Source: Shimia marina (lineage in GTDB: Bacteria; Pseudomonadota; Alphaproteobacteria; Rhodobacterales; Rhodobacteraceae). Taken from it: a DNA stretch of 64,000 bases. Of this stretch, positions 33,702 to 42,646 are shown piece by piece. A program made the translations under genes and the position numbers. The notes under the pieces were generated by a model. The model was not told the origin of the DNA. It did not search any database and saw only the letters and a list, made by a program, of their open reading frames with translations. The DNA is taken from NCBI RefSeq assembly GCF_001458175.1, contig NZ_CYPW01000032.1, positions 7,661 through 71,660 of the forward strand, read 5' to 3'. Numbering within the stretch: the first letter of the stretch is position 1; each line of letters opens with the position of its first letter.

Positions 33702-34709
33702 ATGACTGGAAAGCGCAAATTAACAAACAAAAGCAGTAACTTAAATCGTTCTTCTGCGGGGGCGCCCAATACGTTTCTTTGGGGGGCGGTTTGCGTGTCG
33801 GTTCTGGGAATGGGGTCTTTCTTGGCCTTTTCTGATGCCATCAAAGAGGTGCGCCGCCCGTTTCCCGAATTCCACAACGCGGCGTCTGTGGTGATTGCGG
33901 ACGACCATGTTCTGTTGCCACAGTCAGCGACCTTGCGTGAGGTGATGACGCCTGAAGAGCTGGATATGGTTGGGCGCAATCATATGTTCTCTTTTATGGA
34001 TGTGGCACGCCAAAAGCGGGTTATCTCGCATTCCAAAGCTGTGATAGCGCGCTATCCGGACTATGCAGGCGCTTACGCCACGGCTGCGCATAGCCTCAGC
34101 AGCATTGCGATTATGATGAGTGACGCCGGGCGGGCGCAGGTAGTTCTGCGAGAAGCGCATGCGATGCTTGAACTGGCGCTAGAGAGGGATAGTGAAGATC
34201 CTTGGACTTCGTCTGCAGAGGCGTGGACAGCCTTTGGCGCAGGACGTTTGGAGGAAGCAAAACAGATAAGTTTACAGGCTTATAGCGCAGCAGAAGGAGA
34301 CCAGTGCATCCTGATCTTTCACGCACTGATACTGTTGTTCCTGGGAGAATTCGAGGAGGTTCTGCAGGTCACGCAACCTATTTCGGATGTTCCGGAGCAG
34401 GGCAATCCAGCGATTTATGGTTTCGCGGCCTTTGAGCTTGGCAACTATCAATCTGCCTTGGATGCGTTTGAGTTGGCTCTCAATCGGGGTGTTGAACAAA
34501 ACGCAGTGCGCGCCTCTTTCCTTGCAGCTTCTTATGAGGCCGTTGGGCGTCACGAAGAGGCGACAAAGCTGGTGGGGGAGATCAAGCGGCGGTGGCCCAC
34601 ATTCCGGCCTGAAAGGGTGCACGCTGTGTTCATGACGGGTATTTCCGAAGACTATGGAAAGCGGTATTTGCGTTTGTTTCAGGCGGCAGGATGGCGCAGC
34701 GATACATAG
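33702..34709 (+). CDS. TPR-like membrane protein
   Basis: A 335-residue protein with one membrane segment near the N-terminus (TFLWGAVCVSVLGMGSFLAF, about residues 24-43, preceded by a basic region) and a helical-repeat region from about residue 90 to the end with TPR-like units (DYAGAYATAAHSLSSIAIM, PAIYGFAAFELGNYQSALDAFELAL, SFLAASYEAVGRHEEATKLV). Its C-terminal half is clearly related to the next gene. Function is unknown; TPR proteins of this layout act as envelope scaffolds or are attached to regulatory domains. The start at 33702 lacks a strong ribosome site. Confidence 0.75.
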   Translation: MTGKRKLTNKSSNLNRSSAGAPNTFLWGAVCVSVLGMGSFLAFSDAIKEVRRPFPEFHNAASVVIADDHVLLPQSATLREVMTPEELDMVGRNHMFSFMDVARQKRVISHSKAVIARYPDYAGAYATAAHSLSSIAIMMSDAGRAQVVLREAHAMLELALERDSEDPWTSSAEAWTAFGAGRLEEAKQISLQAYSAAEGDQCILIFHALILLFLGEFEEVLQVTQPISDVPEQGNPAIYGFAAFELGNYQSALDAFELALNRGVEQNAVRASFLAASYEAVGRHEEATKLVGEIKRRWPTFRPERVHAVFMTGISEDYGKRYLRLFQAAGWRSDT

Positions 34710-35016
34710 GGATGTGTCGGTGTGTTAACTTTTTTCGGCAAGGCCGTTTTTGACGTCGGTATTGCGTCGGTTTTCCACCGGTATCACAGCGGTGCTTTTT
34801 CAGGCGTGCAAAGGTTAACGGTTCGACGTCAAAATTTCTGCCTCGGGGGTGACCGAAACGGGTTTCGGTGCTTTGCTGGAAGGTATGTTAACATTCCCCC
34901 TCTAGGTCAGGTCAGGTCAGGTCAGGAAAATGCGCGGCCATGTTTAAATCTGGAGTTGGCCGCATGAGAGAGGCCGGGAACTATGACAGACTGCTTCCCA
35001 AGTTAAGACAGACAGG
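34710..35016. other. Region between the two TPR genes
   Basis: 307 bases with no supported gene. It contains an inverted repeat ACCGAAAC-GG-GTTTCGGT near 34852-34869 and the pentanucleotide repeat at 34904-34926. A reading of 81 codons from 34722 has no recognisable features and no ribosome site. Confidence 0.5.
34904..34926. repeat. Tandem AGGTC pentanucleotide repeat
   Basis: AGGTC is repeated four times plus AGG, ending 90 bases before the start of the second TPR gene. Short tandem repeats in promoters can change copy number by slippage; here it is outside the coding region. Confidence 0.85.
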
Positions 35017-36254
35017 ATGACGGTTTCGCACACAGAATTGAGACCTGCGGCTGAACGCGTACAGGCCTATCTGCAAAGCGCACATCCCGAAGCGTTGGGC
35101 CTGCTCTTTGGCCGTCTGCTCAAAGTATATCTGTCTGAATTGTCTAGGGCTGCGCTTTCCGATGTTTCAGAAGACAGTATGGCGCTGTTGCAACGTGCGT
35201 TGACAACTTACTACACCGGCGCCGGATACGGAGAGTCTGTGCGCTTCACCATTGATCAGGGCAGGTTCGCACTGATGGTAGAAACTCTAGACTCGCAGAA
35301 CGCTGCGCTGATGCAGGAGGCTCAGAAGAGCAGTGGTCATTGGCTTTTGGTTCTGGCGGCAGCATGTTTCGTGATCGGCATCTTTGGCTCTCAGATGCTC
35401 GACATCAAGAAAAGCCCACACCCCGAAGATAAATGGGCTGAACGCGAAGCCCACCTGGTTGGGCTGCCGGACATGTCAGGGCTGAATGCACGAGAAATCA
35501 TGGAGCAGGCTTTCCCCGTGATGCTGCCCTTTGTGGATTATCCGGGGCAAAAACGCGCGGCGGAGATGTTCCGTCACGCTCTGTATGTTGAACCTCTGAA
35601 TGCTGAAGCGCATGCGTCTTTTGCGATCAGCATGATCAGTCTTGCCATTCTGACCATGGGGGGCGGGCAATCGCGGGCCTATCTTCTGGAAGCGGATAAG
35701 GGGCTCTCCATTGCCAGTGCACTGGCCCCAGAGAGTGCGCGTGTGCTGATGGCGCGGGGGATGCGCCAGATGCTGGGAGACGACTGGAATGCGGGATGGG
35801 TTCTGGCGGAGCGGGCCTATGCGGCCGCGCCTGATGACCCATTTATCTCGTATTTTTATGGTTTCGTTGGGTTCTACAACGGTCAGTTTGAGAAGGTCGC
35901 GCTGGCCACCAACCCAGACGACCTTGAACTCACTGGGAAGATCTTGTCCGCGCATCGCTTGCACTTTGGTCTCGCACAATTTTTCTAGAAAATTATGCGG
36001 ATGTGATCAAAGCGCTTGAATGGGATATTGCGGAACGTAGTGATGTCTCTGTGTTTGATTTTGCTTTCGCGGCGGCGGCGCATGAAAAGCTTGGCAATCA
36101 TGAGCGTGCCAGCGAATTGATCGGTCTGATGCGCGAAAGATATCCCGACCTGCGTCCCAATTTGACGCTCTCGGGGCGATACACATTGAGGCCGAGTTTC
36201 ATTGGCCCTTTTGTAGAGGCCTTTGCTGCGGCGGGTTGGGATTTTGAAGAGTAG
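35017..36254 (+). pseudogene. TPR-like membrane protein gene broken by a one-base frameshift
   Basis: The first frame (35017-35988) gives 323 residues and stops; the rest (to 36254) continues in another frame as LENYADVIKALEWDIAERS and the ASELIGLMRERYPDLRPNL segment. The C-terminal part aligns with the end of the preceding TPR gene (LGNYQSALDAFELALNRG..., EEATKLVGEIKRRWPTFRPE). Adding one T to the T5 run at 35980-35984 fuses the frames (AQFFLENYADV). The N-terminus has a domain resembling that in front of many alphaproteobacterial TPR/cyclase proteins (LLQRALTTYYTGAGYGESVRF), then a membrane segment (WLLVLAAACFVIGIFGS, about residues 109-125) and TPR-like helices. Genuine mutation, sequencing error or slippage cannot be told apart here. 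Confidence 0.78.
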
Positions 36255-36266
36255 TGAGGTCCAAGC

Positions 36267-36452
36267 CTAGAAATCTATGGCGAGGCCCTTTTTCTCCCAG
36301 TCGCCGTAGCGCACAGGCTCTGGCCCGTCACGTCCGCCCAGCTCTGTGGGCATTTCCATCGCTTTGGCCTTTTGGCGGCGCTCTTCTGCTTCGGCGAGGG
36401 CGCGTTTGGCGGCTTCGGGCAGGTCTGCGCGGGTTTCAGGCGTGTCGCTCAT
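36267..36452 (-). CDS. DUF1674 protein, Sdh assembly factor 4-like
   Basis: A 61-residue protein of the DUF1674 family, related to mitochondrial SDHAF4, which helps assemble the flavinylated subunit of succinate dehydrogenase. The C-terminal signature GGRDGPEPVRYGDWEKKG then LAIDF is diagnostic; the N-terminal half is helical and charged. It is divergent from the rsmB-like gene, far from any sdh genes in the window. ATG at 36452 follows AAGGAACC. Confidence 0.88.
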   Translation of the reverse strand: MSDTPETRADLPEAAKRALAEAEERRQKAKAMEMPTELGGRDGPEPVRYGDWEKKGLAIDF

Positions 36453-36526
36453 GAGAGGGTTCCTTTCAAGCTGCCCCCTTGATATACGCGCCCGTCCGCT
36501 GTTCTCAAGCCCGCAAGGAATCTCCT

Positions 36527-37798
36527 ATGTCCAAATCCGGTTACCAAACCCGCCGCAGTGCCGTGCATCTGCTTGACAAGGTCATGGGGGACGGGCGCCT
36601 GATGTCTGATGTTATTCAGGCGGGGGCCTTGCAGAAGCTTGATCCGGCAGACCGGGCGCGTGCGCAACGGTTGGCGACAGAGACGCTGCGCTCTTTGGAG
36701 CGGGCCGATCGGCTGTTGCAGAAACATCTCAAAAAGACCCCGGCGATGACGGTGCAGAATGTGCTGCGCCTGGCGACTGTGGAGCTGTGTCAGGGCGGCG
36801 CGGCGCATGGTGTGATCAATGACGCGGTGGAGATTGTCAGCAAGGGCAAACGCACGGCGGGCATGAAGGGGCTTGTGAATGCGGTGCTGCGCAAGGTCGC
36901 GGACAAAGGGCAGGAGGACTGGGACAAGCTGCGGGTGCCACGCTTGCCAAAATGGCTGCGCAAACCCTTGGCGCAGGCTTATTGCAACGAAGTGATGCTG
37001 GAGATTGAGGCCGCGCATTTTGCCGGTGCGCCTCTGGACCTGACGGCCAAGGGTGATGCCGCCGCGCTGGCCGAAGCGGTTGGGGGCAGGCTTTTGCCAA
37101 GCGGATCGGTGCGGCTGCAGGACGCAGGGCAGGTGACGGCCCTGCCGGGGTTCACGCAGGGCCAATGGTGGGTGCAGGATGCAGCGGCCGCTTTGCCCGC
37201 AAAGGTGTTGAAGGCGCAGCCGGGTGAAAAAGTGCTGGATCTCTGTGCCGCGCCGGGGGGCAAGACCATGCAGATCGCCGCCGCTGGCGCGCATGTGACG
37301 GCGGTGGATGACAACCCGGCGCGGATGGAGCGGCTGCGGGAAAACCTAAAGCGGGTGCAGTTGCAGGCAAAGGTTGTTGTGGGTGATGTCATGGCGCAAG
37401 AGGGGCAATATGATGCGATCCTGCTGGATGCGCCCTGTTCGGCCACTGGCACGATTCGGCGCCACCCGGATCTGCCCTTTGCCAAGGATGGCAGCGAGTT
37501 TGGCGATCTGATTGGCATGCAGGAGGTGTTTCTGGATCACGCGATTGGCCTGTTGAAACCAGGCGGGCGGCTTGTGTTCTGCACCTGTTCGCTGCTGCCG
37601 GACGAGGGTGAGGTGCAGGTGGAGGAGGCCGTGGCGCGCTGGGCGGATATCACGGTGGATCGCGACGCGGTGCTGATTGATGGCGTGGATCCGGCATGGA
37701 TCACCGAAGAAGGTGGCCTGCGTCTGCGGCCAGACTACTGGGCAGCGCAGGGCGGTATGGATGGCTTTTATATGGCCATGTTGCGCAAGGGGGCGTGA
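36527..37798 (+). CDS. rsmB: 16S rRNA cytosine methyltransferase, RsmB/Nop2 family
   Basis: SAM-dependent m5C RNA methyltransferase. The 423-residue protein has an N-terminal NusB-like helical domain (to about residue 140; RSAVHLLDKVMGDGR, GLVNAVLRKVADKG) and a C-terminal Rossmann domain with the SAM motif VLDLCAAPGGKTMQIA, the catalytic motif DAPCSATGTIRRHPD and the second cysteine in FCTCSLLPDEGE. The NusB domain favours RsmB over other Nop2 proteins. ATG at 36527 follows AAGGAATCTCCT. The intervening start at 36479 is rejected because it overlaps the promoter region. Confidence 0.92.
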   Translation: MSKSGYQTRRSAVHLLDKVMGDGRLMSDVIQAGALQKLDPADRARAQRLATETLRSLERADRLLQKHLKKTPAMTVQNVLRLATVELCQGGAAHGVINDAVEIVSKGKRTAGMKGLVNAVLRKVADKGQEDWDKLRVPRLPKWLRKPLAQAYCNEVMLEIEAAHFAGAPLDLTAKGDAAALAEAVGGRLLPSGSVRLQDAGQVTALPGFTQGQWWVQDAAAALPAKVLKAQPGEKVLDLCAAPGGKTMQIAAAGAHVTAVDDNPARMERLRENLKRVQLQAKVVVGDVMAQEGQYDAILLDAPCSATGTIRRHPDLPFAKDGSEFGDLIGMQEVFLDHAIGLLKPGGRLVFCTCSLLPDEGEVQVEEAVARWADITVDRDAVLIDGVDPAWITEEGGLRLRPDYWAAQGGMDGFYMAMLRKGA

Positions 37799-37903
37799 GC
37801 CGTCTCTTGCCGCTGGAGATTTGCGCGCGATTGAATCGGTGACTCAGCGCTAACAGCTCGCTACACTCCTGCCAAAACGCCAGAGAGCGTAGAGGCAGAG
37901 TGG

Positions 37904-39646
37904 ATGTCCAACCCAGAAACCCTATCGGCGCGATGGACCCGTGTGATGCACCGTGTGGCGGCGCGCATGGCAACCCGCGCGCGCCCGGCGACGGGCTTTA
38001 CCAGTATGCCCGAACCGCGCACCATCGGGCTGTATGCCCGCGGCAAACAGTTGGTTGCAGGCAATTTTCTTTTTGCTGGTCACCTTGTGACGGCCCCCAA
38101 TGCGTCGATGTGGGACCTTGAGGCACCTGACGAGGTCTTTGCCGAGGATCTGCATGGCTTTGCCTGGCTTGATGATCTGGCGGCGGTGGGCGATGCGCCT
38201 GCGCGGGAGCGGGCGCAGGTCTGGCTGTGGCGTTGGATTGCACGCTATGGGCGCGGTGTTGGGCCGGGCTGGACACCTGACTTGGCGGGGCGGCGGCTGA
38301 TCCGGTGGATCAGCCATGCGATTTTCCTGCTGCGGTCGCGGGATTCGGCCCAGTCTGAGGAATTTTACCGCTCCCTGGCGCAGCAGACGATTTTCCTCTC
38401 CAAACGTTGGCACAAGACCGCGCCGGGATTGCCCCGGTTTGAGGCGCTGACCGGGTTGATCTATGCCGGGCTGGCGCTGGAAGGGATGGGCATGCATGTG
38501 GCCCCCGCCTGTAAGGCGCTCGACAAGGAATGCGCGCGGCAGGTGGATGCGCAGGGCGGTATTCCGACGCGCAACCCCGAAGAGCTGTTGGAGGTGTTTA
38601 CGCTTTTGACCTGGGCGGCGACCGCGTTGAAAGAGGCGGATATGCAGCCCTCGGAGGTGCATCTGCAGGCGATTGAGCGGATCGCGCCGACGTTGCGCAC
38701 GCTGCGCCATGCGGATGGTGGGTTGGCGCGGTTTCATGGTGGCGGGCGCGGCATGGAAGGGCGTCTGGACAGTGCTCTGGCCGAAAGCGGCAACAAGACA
38801 CGGCAGGCGGATGGGCTGGCGATGGGCTATGCGCGCCTGTCATCAGGGCGCACCAGTGCGGTGATTGATGCCAGCGCGCCGCCAAGCGGGGCCAGCGCGC
38901 TGAATGCCCATGCCTCCACATTGGCGTTTGAACTGACTAGCGGGCGGCGGCCTGTGGTGGTGAACTGTGGCTCTGGGGCCAGCTTTGGCGAGGACTGGCG
39001 GCGGTTTGGCCGCGCGACGCCCTCACATTCGACGGTGACCGTGGATGAACTCTCCAGCGCGCGGCTTGGTCAGGAAGGCAAGGGCTGGCGTGAGGAGCAA
39101 CTGGTGGATGCCCCCAAGAATGTGCCGATCCAGATGAGCCAGGCCAGCGACGGGCTGCGCTTTGAAGGGGGGCACGATGGCTATGTGAAAACCCATGGGT
39201 TGACCCATGCGCGGACTTTGGAGCTGACCTTTGATGGGCGCGGCATGGCGGGTGAGGATTTGCTGGTGGCGATGGACGATGTCGCCAAACAGCGGTTTGA
39301 CAAAGCCATGGACGATGGAGCCTTGCAGGGCATCGGGTTTGAGATCGCCTTTCACCTGCATCCGGAGGTGGACGCCAGTCTGGATATGGGCGGCGCGGCG
39401 GTGTCGATTGCGCTCAAGAGTGGGGAATTGTGGGTGTTCCGCCATGATGCCATTGCCAAAATGCGGCTGGATGCCAGTGTTTTTCTGGAAAAAGGGCGAT
39501 TAAAGCCACGTGCGACGAAACAAATCGTTCTATCTGGCGTGGCAATGGAGTATGCGACCCGCATCCGGTGGTCGTTGAGCAAAGCCCATGAGACCAATGT
39601 GGCGATCAGGGACCTGAACCGGGATGAGATGGAATTAAACAGCTGA
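37904..39646 (+). CDS. Heparinase II/III family protein
   Basis: A 580-residue protein of the heparinase II/III-like group found widely in alphaproteobacteria beside rsmB and purH. An alpha/alpha-toroid region (about residues 40-290; [32 protein letters not shown]) precedes the beta-sheet domain (about 300-570) with the motif [29 protein letters not shown] cut into VVNCGSG and [13 protein letters not shown]. No signal peptide is seen, so a cytoplasmic or cell-wall-associated role is more likely than a secreted polysaccharide lyase; the real substrate is unknown. It ends 19 bases before purH and may share its transcript. Confidence 0.88.
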   Translation: MSNPETLSARWTRVMHRVAARMATRARPATGFTSMPEPRTIGLYARGKQLVAGNFLFAGHLVTAPNASMWDLEAPDEVFAEDLHGFAWLDDLAAVGDAPARERAQVWLWRWIARYGRGVGPGWTPDLAGRRLIRWISHAIFLLRSRDSAQSEEFYRSLAQQTIFLSKRWHKTAPGLPRFEALTGLIYAGLALEGMGMHVAPACKALDKECARQVDAQGGIPTRNPEELLEVFTLLTWAATALKEADMQPSEVHLQAIERIAPTLRTLRHADGGLARFHGGGRGMEGRLDSALAESGNKTRQADGLAMGYARLSSGRTSAVIDASAPPSGASALNAHASTLAFELTSGRRPVVVNCGSGASFGEDWRRFGRATPSHSTVTVDELSSARLGQEGKGWREEQLVDAPKNVPIQMSQASDGLRFEGGHDGYVKTHGLTHARTLELTFDGRGMAGEDLLVAMDDVAKQRFDKAMDDGALQGIGFEIAFHLHPEVDASLDMGGAAVSIALKSGELWVFRHDAIAKMRLDASVFLEKGRLKPRATKQIVLSGVAMEYATRIRWSLSKAHETNVAIRDLNRDEMELNS

Positions 39647-39665
39647 GCCCAAGGACCCCGCCCCT

Positions 39666-41255
39666 ATGACCGATCTCCACCCCATTCGCCGCGCATTGCT
39701 CTCCGTATCCGACAAGACCGGATTGATCGAACTGGCCACTGCGCTTTCAAACCGGGGTGTTGAGCTCCTCTCAACCGGCGGTTCCGCCAAAGCCATGCGC
39801 GACGCCGGTCTGGCGGTGAAAGACGTGTCTGAGGTCACCGGGTTCCCGGAAATGATGGATGGCCGCGTAAAAACGCTGCATCCCAAGGTGCATGGTGGCT
39901 TGCTGGCGCTGCGCGACAATGACGATCACGTGGCCGCCATGGACGAACATGGCATCGGTGCCATCGACCTGCTGGTGGTGAACCTCTATCCGTTTGAGGC
40001 CACCGTGGCCGCAGGCGGTGACTATGAGACCTGCATTGAAAACATCGACATTGGCGGCCCGGCGATGATCCGCGCGGCGTCCAAGAACCATGGCTTTGTG
40101 AATGTGGTTGTAGACGTTGAAGACTATGATGCGCTGCTGGCGGAGCTGGATGCAAATGATGGGCAGACCACATTTGCGTTCCGTCAGAAGCTGGCACAGA
40201 CCGCCTATGCGCGCACCGCGGCCTATGACGCGGCTGTGTCGAACTGGATGGCCAAAGCGCTGGAAGAGAAGGCACCGCGCCGCCGGGCCTTTGCCGGAGA
40301 AATCAAACAGACCCTGCGCTATGGTGAAAACAGCCATCAGGAAGCGACCTTCTATACTGACGGCAGCGGACGTGCGGGTGTGGCGACGGCCACCCAGCTT
40401 CAGGGCAAAGAGCTGAGCTACAACAACATCAATGACACGGATGCGGCGTTTGAGCTTGTGGCGGAGTTTGACCCGGCGGTGAGCCCGGCTGTGGCGATCA
40501 TCAAACACGCCAATCCTTGCGGTGTGGCCGTGGGCGCAACTTTGGTCGAAGCCTATCAGAAAGCCTTTGATTGTGACCGCACCTCTGCCTTTGGGGGCAT
40601 TGTGGCCCTGAACCAGCCGCTGGATGCAGAGACCGCCACTAAGATTGTTGAGATCTTCACCGAGGTGGTGATTGCGCCGGGTGCGTCGGAAGAGGCAAAA
40701 GAGATCTTTGCGGCCAAGAAGAACCTGCGCCTCCTGCTGACCGATGGTCTGCCTAATGTGCGCGAACCGATCACCGCCTATAAGCAGGTCGCCGGTGGCG
40801 TGTTGGTGCAGGACAAAGACGTCGGCTACGTCAGCAAAGAGGATCTGAAGGTGGTGACCAAAGTGGCTCCTTCAGACGCGCAGCTCGACGATCTGCTGTT
40901 TGCGTGGAAAGTGGCCAAACATGTGAAATCTAACGCCATCGTCTATGTCAAAGGCGGCGCAACCGTTGGGGTGGGCGCCGGACAGATGAGCCGTCTGGAC
41001 AGCGCCAACGTGGCCGCAGCCAAGGCACAGCGTATGGCGGATGAGCTGGGCATGAGCGAGAGCCCGGCCAAGGGCTCTGCTGTGGCCTCTGATGCCTTCT
41101 TCCCTTTCGCCGATGGTCTTCTGGAGGCGGCGGCAGCAGGTGGCACCTGTGTGATTCAGCCGGGTGGCTCCATGCGTGACGAAGAAGTGATCAAGGCGGC
41201 AGATGAGGCCGGTCTGGCGATGGTCTTCACCGGAATGCGCCATTTCCGGCACTAA
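39666..41255 (+). CDS. purH: Bifunctional AICAR formyltransferase / IMP cyclohydrolase
   Basis: Last two steps of purine synthesis. The 529-residue protein has the N-terminal MGS-like cyclohydrolase domain ([51 protein letters not shown]) and the C-terminal formyltransferase domain ([27 protein letters not shown] with the catalytic Lys/His, and [17 protein letters not shown]). Length is normal. ATG at 39666 is close behind the heparinase-like gene. Confidence 0.98.
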   Translation: MTDLHPIRRALLSVSDKTGLIELATALSNRGVELLSTGGSAKAMRDAGLAVKDVSEVTGFPEMMDGRVKTLHPKVHGGLLALRDNDDHVAAMDEHGIGAIDLLVVNLYPFEATVAAGGDYETCIENIDIGGPAMIRAASKNHGFVNVVVDVEDYDALLAELDANDGQTTFAFRQKLAQTAYARTAAYDAAVSNWMAKALEEKAPRRRAFAGEIKQTLRYGENSHQEATFYTDGSGRAGVATATQLQGKELSYNNINDTDAAFELVAEFDPAVSPAVAIIKHANPCGVAVGATLVEAYQKAFDCDRTSAFGGIVALNQPLDAETATKIVEIFTEVVIAPGASEEAKEIFAAKKNLRLLLTDGLPNVREPITAYKQVAGGVLVQDKDVGYVSKEDLKVVTKVAPSDAQLDDLLFAWKVAKHVKSNAIVYVKGGATVGVGAGQMSRLDSANVAAAKAQRMADELGMSESPAKGSAVASDAFFPFADGLLEAAAAGGTCVIQPGGSMRDEEVIKAADEAGLAMVFTGMRHFRH

Positions 41256-41268
41256 TTTTGTCCTAAGA

Positions 41269-41300
41269 TCCCGCCGCGTGGCACGCTTTACGCGGCGGGA
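41269..41300 (+). terminator. Hairpin after purH
   Basis: TCCCGCCGCG at 41269-41278 pairs exactly with CGCGGCGGGA at 41291-41300, starting 14 bases after the stop. There is no immediate T run, so termination is probable but not certain. Confidence 0.65.
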
Positions 41301-41441
41301 CATGTCCAGTTTTGGATTTCTCGCAACCCCCTTGTTGACGATACCTTGCTTGCCGTAGCATAGAGGCAACAGTAGGGCGCAAGATTCTGTGATCAACACG
41401 GAGCCGCGCCAAGAGGCAGACAGGCAGAAAGGGGGACGCGG

Positions 41442-41918
41442 TTGTTGCGTCTTGTGTTTTGGGCAGGCTTTTGGGCCTTTATCACCGATCAGGCGAGCAA
41501 ATTCCTTGTGCTCAACGCGCTCAATCTGCGCGAGGTGATGCATATAGATGTCTTTCCGCCCTTGCTGCAGTTTCACATGGCGTGGAACCGGGGCATTAAC
41601 TTTGGTCTGTTTTCTGACAGCCCGGAGGCGGCCAAATGGGTGCTTATCGCGCTGGCGATTCTCATTTGTGGGTTTGTGCTTTATTGGGTGCGCAAAGATC
41701 CGCCGGGCAAATGGGGCATGATCAGCGCAGGTCTGCTGATTGGCGGCGCGCTGGGCAATGTTGTGGACCGCCTGTTGTTCGGGGCGGTGGTTGATTTTCT
41801 CAATATGTCCTGCTGTGGCATCAACAATCCTTATGCGTTCAACGTGGCGGATATCTGGATTTTTGCCGGGGCGATTGGTCTTGTCATCTTTGGCGGTGGC
41901 GACAAAAGAGAAGCGTGA
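41442..41918 (+). CDS. lspA: Lipoprotein signal peptidase (SPase II)
   Basis: Inner-membrane aspartic protease that cleaves prolipoproteins. The 158-residue protein has four membrane spans and the family motifs ITDQASKFLVL, HMAWNRGINFGLF, GGALGNVVDRLLFGAVVDF (first catalytic Asp) and FNVADIWIF (second catalytic Asp). The start is TTG at 41442 (or TTG 41445), behind GGGGGA. Several lipoproteins in this window (M48, GDSL, DUF3035) would be its clients. It precedes the DUF3035 lipoprotein and M16 genes. Confidence 0.94.
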   Translation: MLRLVFWAGFWAFITDQASKFLVLNALNLREVMHIDVFPPLLQFHMAWNRGINFGLFSDSPEAAKWVLIALAILICGFVLYWVRKDPPGKWGMISAGLLIGGALGNVVDRLLFGAVVDFLNMSCCGINNPYAFNVADIWIFAGAIGLVIFGGGDKREA

Positions 41919-41970
41919 CCTTATCCGTTTGATCGGGTAAAGCTGTGCTCAATATACTGGAGAGGTGAGC

Positions 41971-42492
41971 ATGGGCGTGATGCGTCTGAAGTGTCTGGGA
42001 CTGTTGATGGTGGTGGCTGTGGCCGGATGCACCAGCGGCGATACCCTGCGTTCCAACAAATCGTTGACCCCCGGGCCGGATGAATTTTCGATCCTGCCAG
42101 GCAAAGAGCTTACCCAGCCTGCGGATTTTGCGGCGCTGCCGCCGCCCACGCCGGGTGGGGTGAACCGCACCGATCAGGATCCTTTGAGTGATGCGGTGGC
42201 CGTGCTTGGTGGCTCTGCTGCGGCGCGCAGTGCTTTGAACAGCTCGGTGCCCAGCAGCGACAGCTCTTTGGTGAGCTATGCATCGCGTATGGGGCGGGAT
42301 CCAAACATTCGTCAGGTCGTGCTTCAGGAAGATGAAGAGTTTCGTGCAAAGCGTGGCCGATTCACCAGCATCCGCATCTCCAAGAAGGGTCTGTATGAAG
42401 AGGTCTATAAACCTCAAGCGCTGGACTATCGCGAAGAATGGTGGCGCTGGAAGCGGGCTGGGGTGCAAACCCCTGCGGCCCCTGTGCAGTGA
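41971..42492 (+). CDS. DUF3035 family lipoprotein
   Basis: A 173-residue predicted lipoprotein of alphaproteobacterial family DUF3035. The N-terminus is a lipobox signal (LLMVVAVAGC, Cys about 18), followed by the family block TPGPDEFSILPGKELTQP and PADFAALPPPTPGG. The rest is polar with the late segment EEWWRWKRAGV. Function unknown; the family is usually next to lspA and M16 peptidase genes, as here. ATG at 41971 follows GGAGAGG. A terminator follows. Confidence 0.88.
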   Translation: MGVMRLKCLGLLMVVAVAGCTSGDTLRSNKSLTPGPDEFSILPGKELTQPADFAALPPPTPGGVNRTDQDPLSDAVAVLGGSAAARSALNSSVPSSDSSLVSYASRMGRDPNIRQVVLQEDEEFRAKRGRFTSIRISKKGLYEEVYKPQALDYREEWWRWKRAGVQTPAAPVQ

Positions 42493-42534
42493 CACGGGGC
42501 GCGCGGTCTCACTTTCTCGTTTGATCTCTTGCAG

Positions 42535-42559
42535 CGCCCCTTCGGGGGCGTATTTATTT
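42535..42559 (+). terminator. Terminator with UUCG tetraloop
   Basis: CGCCCC-TTCG-GGGGCG followed by TATTTATTT, 43 bases after the DUF3035 stop; an exceptionally stable tetraloop hairpin. Confidence 0.88.
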
Positions 42560-42646
42560 GATATGACAATTTGCCGATACGCACTGAAACTGCGGGCTCC
42601 GGGGCCTCAGGGATGTGTTGGCGCTTAAGGGTTGGGAGACACAAGC

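Noticed and set aside
34722-34967. 81-codon open frame between the TPR genes
   Set aside because: No ribosome site, covers the inverted repeat and pentamer repeat, and shows no protein-like pattern.
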